A DNA stretch of 64,000 nt from Bradyrhizobium sp. CCGB12 (lineage in GTDB: Bacteria > Pseudomonadota > Alphaproteobacteria > Rhizobiales > Xanthobacteraceae), in NCBI RefSeq assembly GCF_024199845.1, contig NZ_JANADO010000001.1:2294001-2358000 (forward strand). The letters run 5' to 3'. Position 1 is the stretch's first letter. The number at the start of each line of letters is the position of its first letter. The translations under genes and the position numbers were made by a program. Below are positions 61,918 to 64,000 of this stretch, in pieces. The notes under the pieces are model-generated. The model did no database searches. It saw nothing but the letters and a program-made list of their open reading frames with translations, and had not been told where the DNA came from.

Positions 61918-62841
61918 ATGCTCTCCTTCCTGATCCGTCGTCTCCTGCAGACCATTCCGACCGTGCTCGCTGTCGTACTACTGGTCTTCGTGCTGTTCAG
62001 CGTCGTTCCCGGCAGTATCGTTACCAGCATGAGCGACGACAGCGATCCTCAGGTCGAGCTGCGCATGAAGAAGCAGCTCGGCCTCGACGACCCCGTCTAC
62101 ATCCGTTTCGGGTCTTATATTGCGAAGCTCGCGACCGGTGATTTCGGGACGTCGTTCCGGACGCGCGAGCCTGTTACGACCATGATCGCCAAACGGGCAT
62201 GGCCGACACTGCAACTGATATTCACGGCCATGGCGTTCGCCATCGTGATCGGTGTTCCCTTGGGCTTCATCGCTGCGCTGCAACCCGGAGGCATCGTCGA
62301 TACGCTCGCAATGGTCGTGGCGGTGTCGGGACTTTCCATTGCCAAATTCTGGCTCGGACTGGTGTTGATGTATCTGTTCGCGTTGAAGCTCGGCTGGTTG
62401 CCGAGTTTCGGCTATGGCGATGGAGGACTGAAATATCTCCTTCTGCCTGCGGTGACACTCGGCGTCTCGCCGATGGCGCTATTTGCCCGGACGACGCGCG
62501 CCGCCGTCCTAGAAATCATGACCGCTGATTTCGTCCGCACTGCGCGCTCCAAGGGCATGAGCGAGGTCAGGGTCGTGAAGTGGCATGTGATGCGCAACGC
62601 GCTCGTCATCATTCTCACCACCGTCGGCCTGCAGTTCGGCGGGTTGATGGGGCAGGCGGTCGTCGTCGAGAAACTGTTCTCCTGGCCGGGCATCGGTTCG
62701 CTGCTGGTCGACAGCGTCCTACAGCGCGACCTTCCGGCCGTGCAGGGCTCCATCCTCGTGGTGGTGCTGGCCTTTCTCGCGATCAATCTGCTGATCGACG
62801 TGCTCTACGGCGTGATCGATCCCAGGATCAGATACGCATGA
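61918..62841 (+). CDS. ABC transporter permease (DppB-like)
   Basis: A 307-residue inner-membrane permease with six helices. It begins FLIRRLLQTIPTVLAVVLLV, typical of DppB/OppB, and has the EAA-like loop TRAAVLEIMTADFVRTARSK followed by VVKWHVMRNAL. GAGAGG lies 10 bases upstream of ATG 61918 and 4 bases upstream of an alternative GTG at 61912. The stop overlaps the ATG of the next permease (ATGA). Confidence 0.92.
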   Translation: MLSFLIRRLLQTIPTVLAVVLLVFVLFSVVPGSIVTSMSDDSDPQVELRMKKQLGLDDPVYIRFGSYIAKLATGDFGTSFRTREPVTTMIAKRAWPTLQLIFTAMAFAIVIGVPLGFIAALQPGGIVDTLAMVVAVSGLSIAKFWLGLVLMYLFALKLGWLPSFGYGDGGLKYLLLPAVTLGVSPMALFARTTRAAVLEIMTADFVRTARSKGMSEVRVVKWHVMRNALVIILTTVGLQFGGLMGQAVVVEKLFSWPGIGSLLVDSVLQRDLPAVQGSILVVVLAFLAINLLIDVLYGVIDPRIRYA

Positions 62842-63659
62842 AGCTCCGCGCCAATCTCGTCATCGGTGGCGCGCTGTTCGCGCTTGCGATCCTGGTCGGC
62901 CTGCTCGCGCCCTGGCTGGCACACACCGATCCTGTGCTTGATGCCAATCTCATGAATGCGGAGGAGCCTCCGAGCTGGACCTGGTGGTTCGGGACCGACG
63001 ACCAGGGCCGCGACATCTATTCCCGCGTCGTCTACGGCGCGCGCGTCTCGCTGACGGTCGGCATCGTCTCGCAGCTCATCAACAGCGTCATCGGCGTGGG
63101 GCTGGGTCTGAGCGCCGGCTATTTTGGCGGCTGGTGGGACGATGTCGTCAACGCCCTGACCAATCTCATGCTGGCGATCCCGTCGCTGATCTTCGCGCTC
63201 GCCATCATGGCGGTGCTCGGCCCCGGCCTGACCAGCCTGCTGATCGCACTCGGCCTGACCAACTGGTCCTTCACGTGCCGTATCGCGCGGGCGTCGGCGC
63301 TGTCGCTTCGGAGCCAGGGCTATGTGCAGGCGGCGACCGTGCTCGGCTACGGCGATCTGCGCATCATGATCACGCAGTTGCTGCCGAACATGCTGGGACC
63401 GATCGTCGTCATCGGCACGCTGGGCATGGGCAGCGCGGTCCTCTCTGAAGCCGCATTGTCGTTCCTCGGCCTCGGCGTCCGCCCGCCGTTTCCAAGCTGG
63501 GGCAGCATGTTGTCGGACGCCCGCGACCAGATCACGACGGCGCCGTGGCTCTCGGTGTTTCCTGGCCTCGCCATCTTCCTGACGGTGCTCGGCCTCAACC
63601 TGCTCGGCGACGGTCTGCGCGACATTCTCGATCCACAATCACGGAGCCGCCGCGCATGA
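62838..63659 (+). CDS. ABC transporter permease (DppC-like)
   Basis: A 273-residue second permease. [25 protein letters not shown] is a hallmark of the DppC/OppC group, and the EAA loop reads [40 protein letters not shown] near the C-terminus is family-typical. Both ends overlap the neighbouring genes by 4 bases, showing tight translational coupling. Confidence 0.93.
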   Translation: MKLRANLVIGGALFALAILVGLLAPWLAHTDPVLDANLMNAEEPPSWTWWFGTDDQGRDIYSRVVYGARVSLTVGIVSQLINSVIGVGLGLSAGYFGGWWDDVVNALTNLMLAIPSLIFALAIMAVLGPGLTSLLIALGLTNWSFTCRIARASALSLRSQGYVQAATVLGYGDLRIMITQLLPNMLGPIVVIGTLGMGSAVLSEAALSFLGLGVRPPFPSWGSMLSDARDQITTAPWLSVFPGLAIFLTVLGLNLLGDGLRDILDPQSRSRRA

Positions 63660-64000
63660 CCGGCTCGCCGCTGATCGAAGTCGAGGATCTGCGCATCGAT
63701 CTCGACGACGGATCGAGGTACGTTGCGGCGGCCGAGGGCATTTCGTTCCGCATCGATCGCGGCGAGACGTTCGGTCTCGTGGGCGAATCCGGTTGCGGCA
63801 AGAGCATCACGGCGCTTGCCCTGATCGGCCTGTTGCGGCCGCCGCTGTCGATCGGCGGCGGTGTCATCCGGTTCGAGGGGCGGGAGATCCAGCACCTTTC
63901 GGCGGCCAAACAGCGGGACCTGCGCGGCAACCGCATCGCCATGATCTTCCAGGAGCCGATGACGGCGCTCAATCCGGTCTCCCCCGTTGGGCGGCAGATC
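63656..64000 (+). CDS. ABC transporter ATP-binding protein (DppD-like), 3' end outside window
   Basis: The first 115 codons of an ABC ATPase. Walker A is GESGCGKS, followed by [10 protein letters not shown], and the Q-loop is [13 protein letters not shown], typical of oligopeptide importer ATPases. The ATG overlaps the stop of the DppC-like gene. The signature and Walker B motifs lie beyond the window end. A second ATPase domain, fused or separate, would be expected downstream. Confidence 0.9.
   Translation, partial: MTGSPLIEVEDLRIDLDDGSRYVAAAEGISFRIDRGETFGLVGESGCGKSITALALIGLLRPPLSIGGGVIRFEGREIQHLSAAKQRDLRGNRIAMIFQEPMTALNPVSPVGRQI

Overview
This is a 64 kb stretch of a GC-rich alphaproteobacterial chromosome. 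The gene order (tRNA-Leu, tig, clpP, clpX, lon; then a 14-subunit nuo operon followed by birA, rnj and mce), the protein sequences and the dispersed palindromic repeats all point to Bradyrhizobium or a close Nitrobacteraceae relative. That assignment is an inference from gene content; no 16S rRNA is present. Most of the window is ordinary core chromosome. The accessory parts are a ~13 kb metal-efflux block and several small gene groups.

Layout. 1-2.7 kb: 3' part of an NAD(P)H-hydrate repair gene, a GNAT gene, and a multicopper-oxidase-like protein that has lost nearly all copper ligands. 2.8-9.9 kb: tRNA-Leu(UAG), trigger factor, ClpP, ClpX and Lon, a protein-quality-control cluster with hairpins after each gene. 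9.9-13.0 kb: a GFA-family protein, tRNA-Val(UAC), small hypothetical genes, a methyltransferase, and a decayed copy of that methyltransferase 1 kb upstream. 13.0-26.9 kb: metal-efflux block with a His-rich CDF transporter, a CzcCBA-type RND system, a second, short CDF protein transcribed divergently, a methyltransferase, and a CusAB-type Cu/Ag RND system with a FixH-like protein and a Cys/Met-containing small protein. 27-30.9 kb: small hypothetical and membrane proteins (one of only 24 residues), PepT, an HU-like protein, tRNA-Asp(GUC) and a one-helix protein. 31-34.3 kb: MFS transporter, Rieske oxygenase and a divergent MarR regulator with a palindrome between them. 34.4-38.0 kb: TonB-dependent siderophore receptor, PepSY membrane protein and a small membrane protein, behind a tandem TTCTAAGA motif that may be an iron-response site.

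38.3-54.0 kb: the complete complex I operon in the order nuoA-B-C-D-[FkbM methyltransferase]-E-[66-residue membrane protein]-F-G-H-I-[palindromic repeat]-J-K-L-M-N. It is followed with almost no gap by birA, rnj, mce and a DUF1467-like gene. 57.2-60.0 kb: small membrane proteins, a duplicated gene end, and a 5-methylthioribose kinase. 60.3-64.0 kb: a dipeptide/oligopeptide-type ABC importer (binding protein, two permeases, start of an ATPase) that runs off the window.

No phage, CRISPR, secretion or recognisable defence system is visible. The observations most worth following are the two extra genes inside the nuo operon, the repeat inserted at the nuoJ start between 14-base direct repeats, the copper-ligand-free oxidase, the His-rich loop of NuoL, and the regulator-less metal block.
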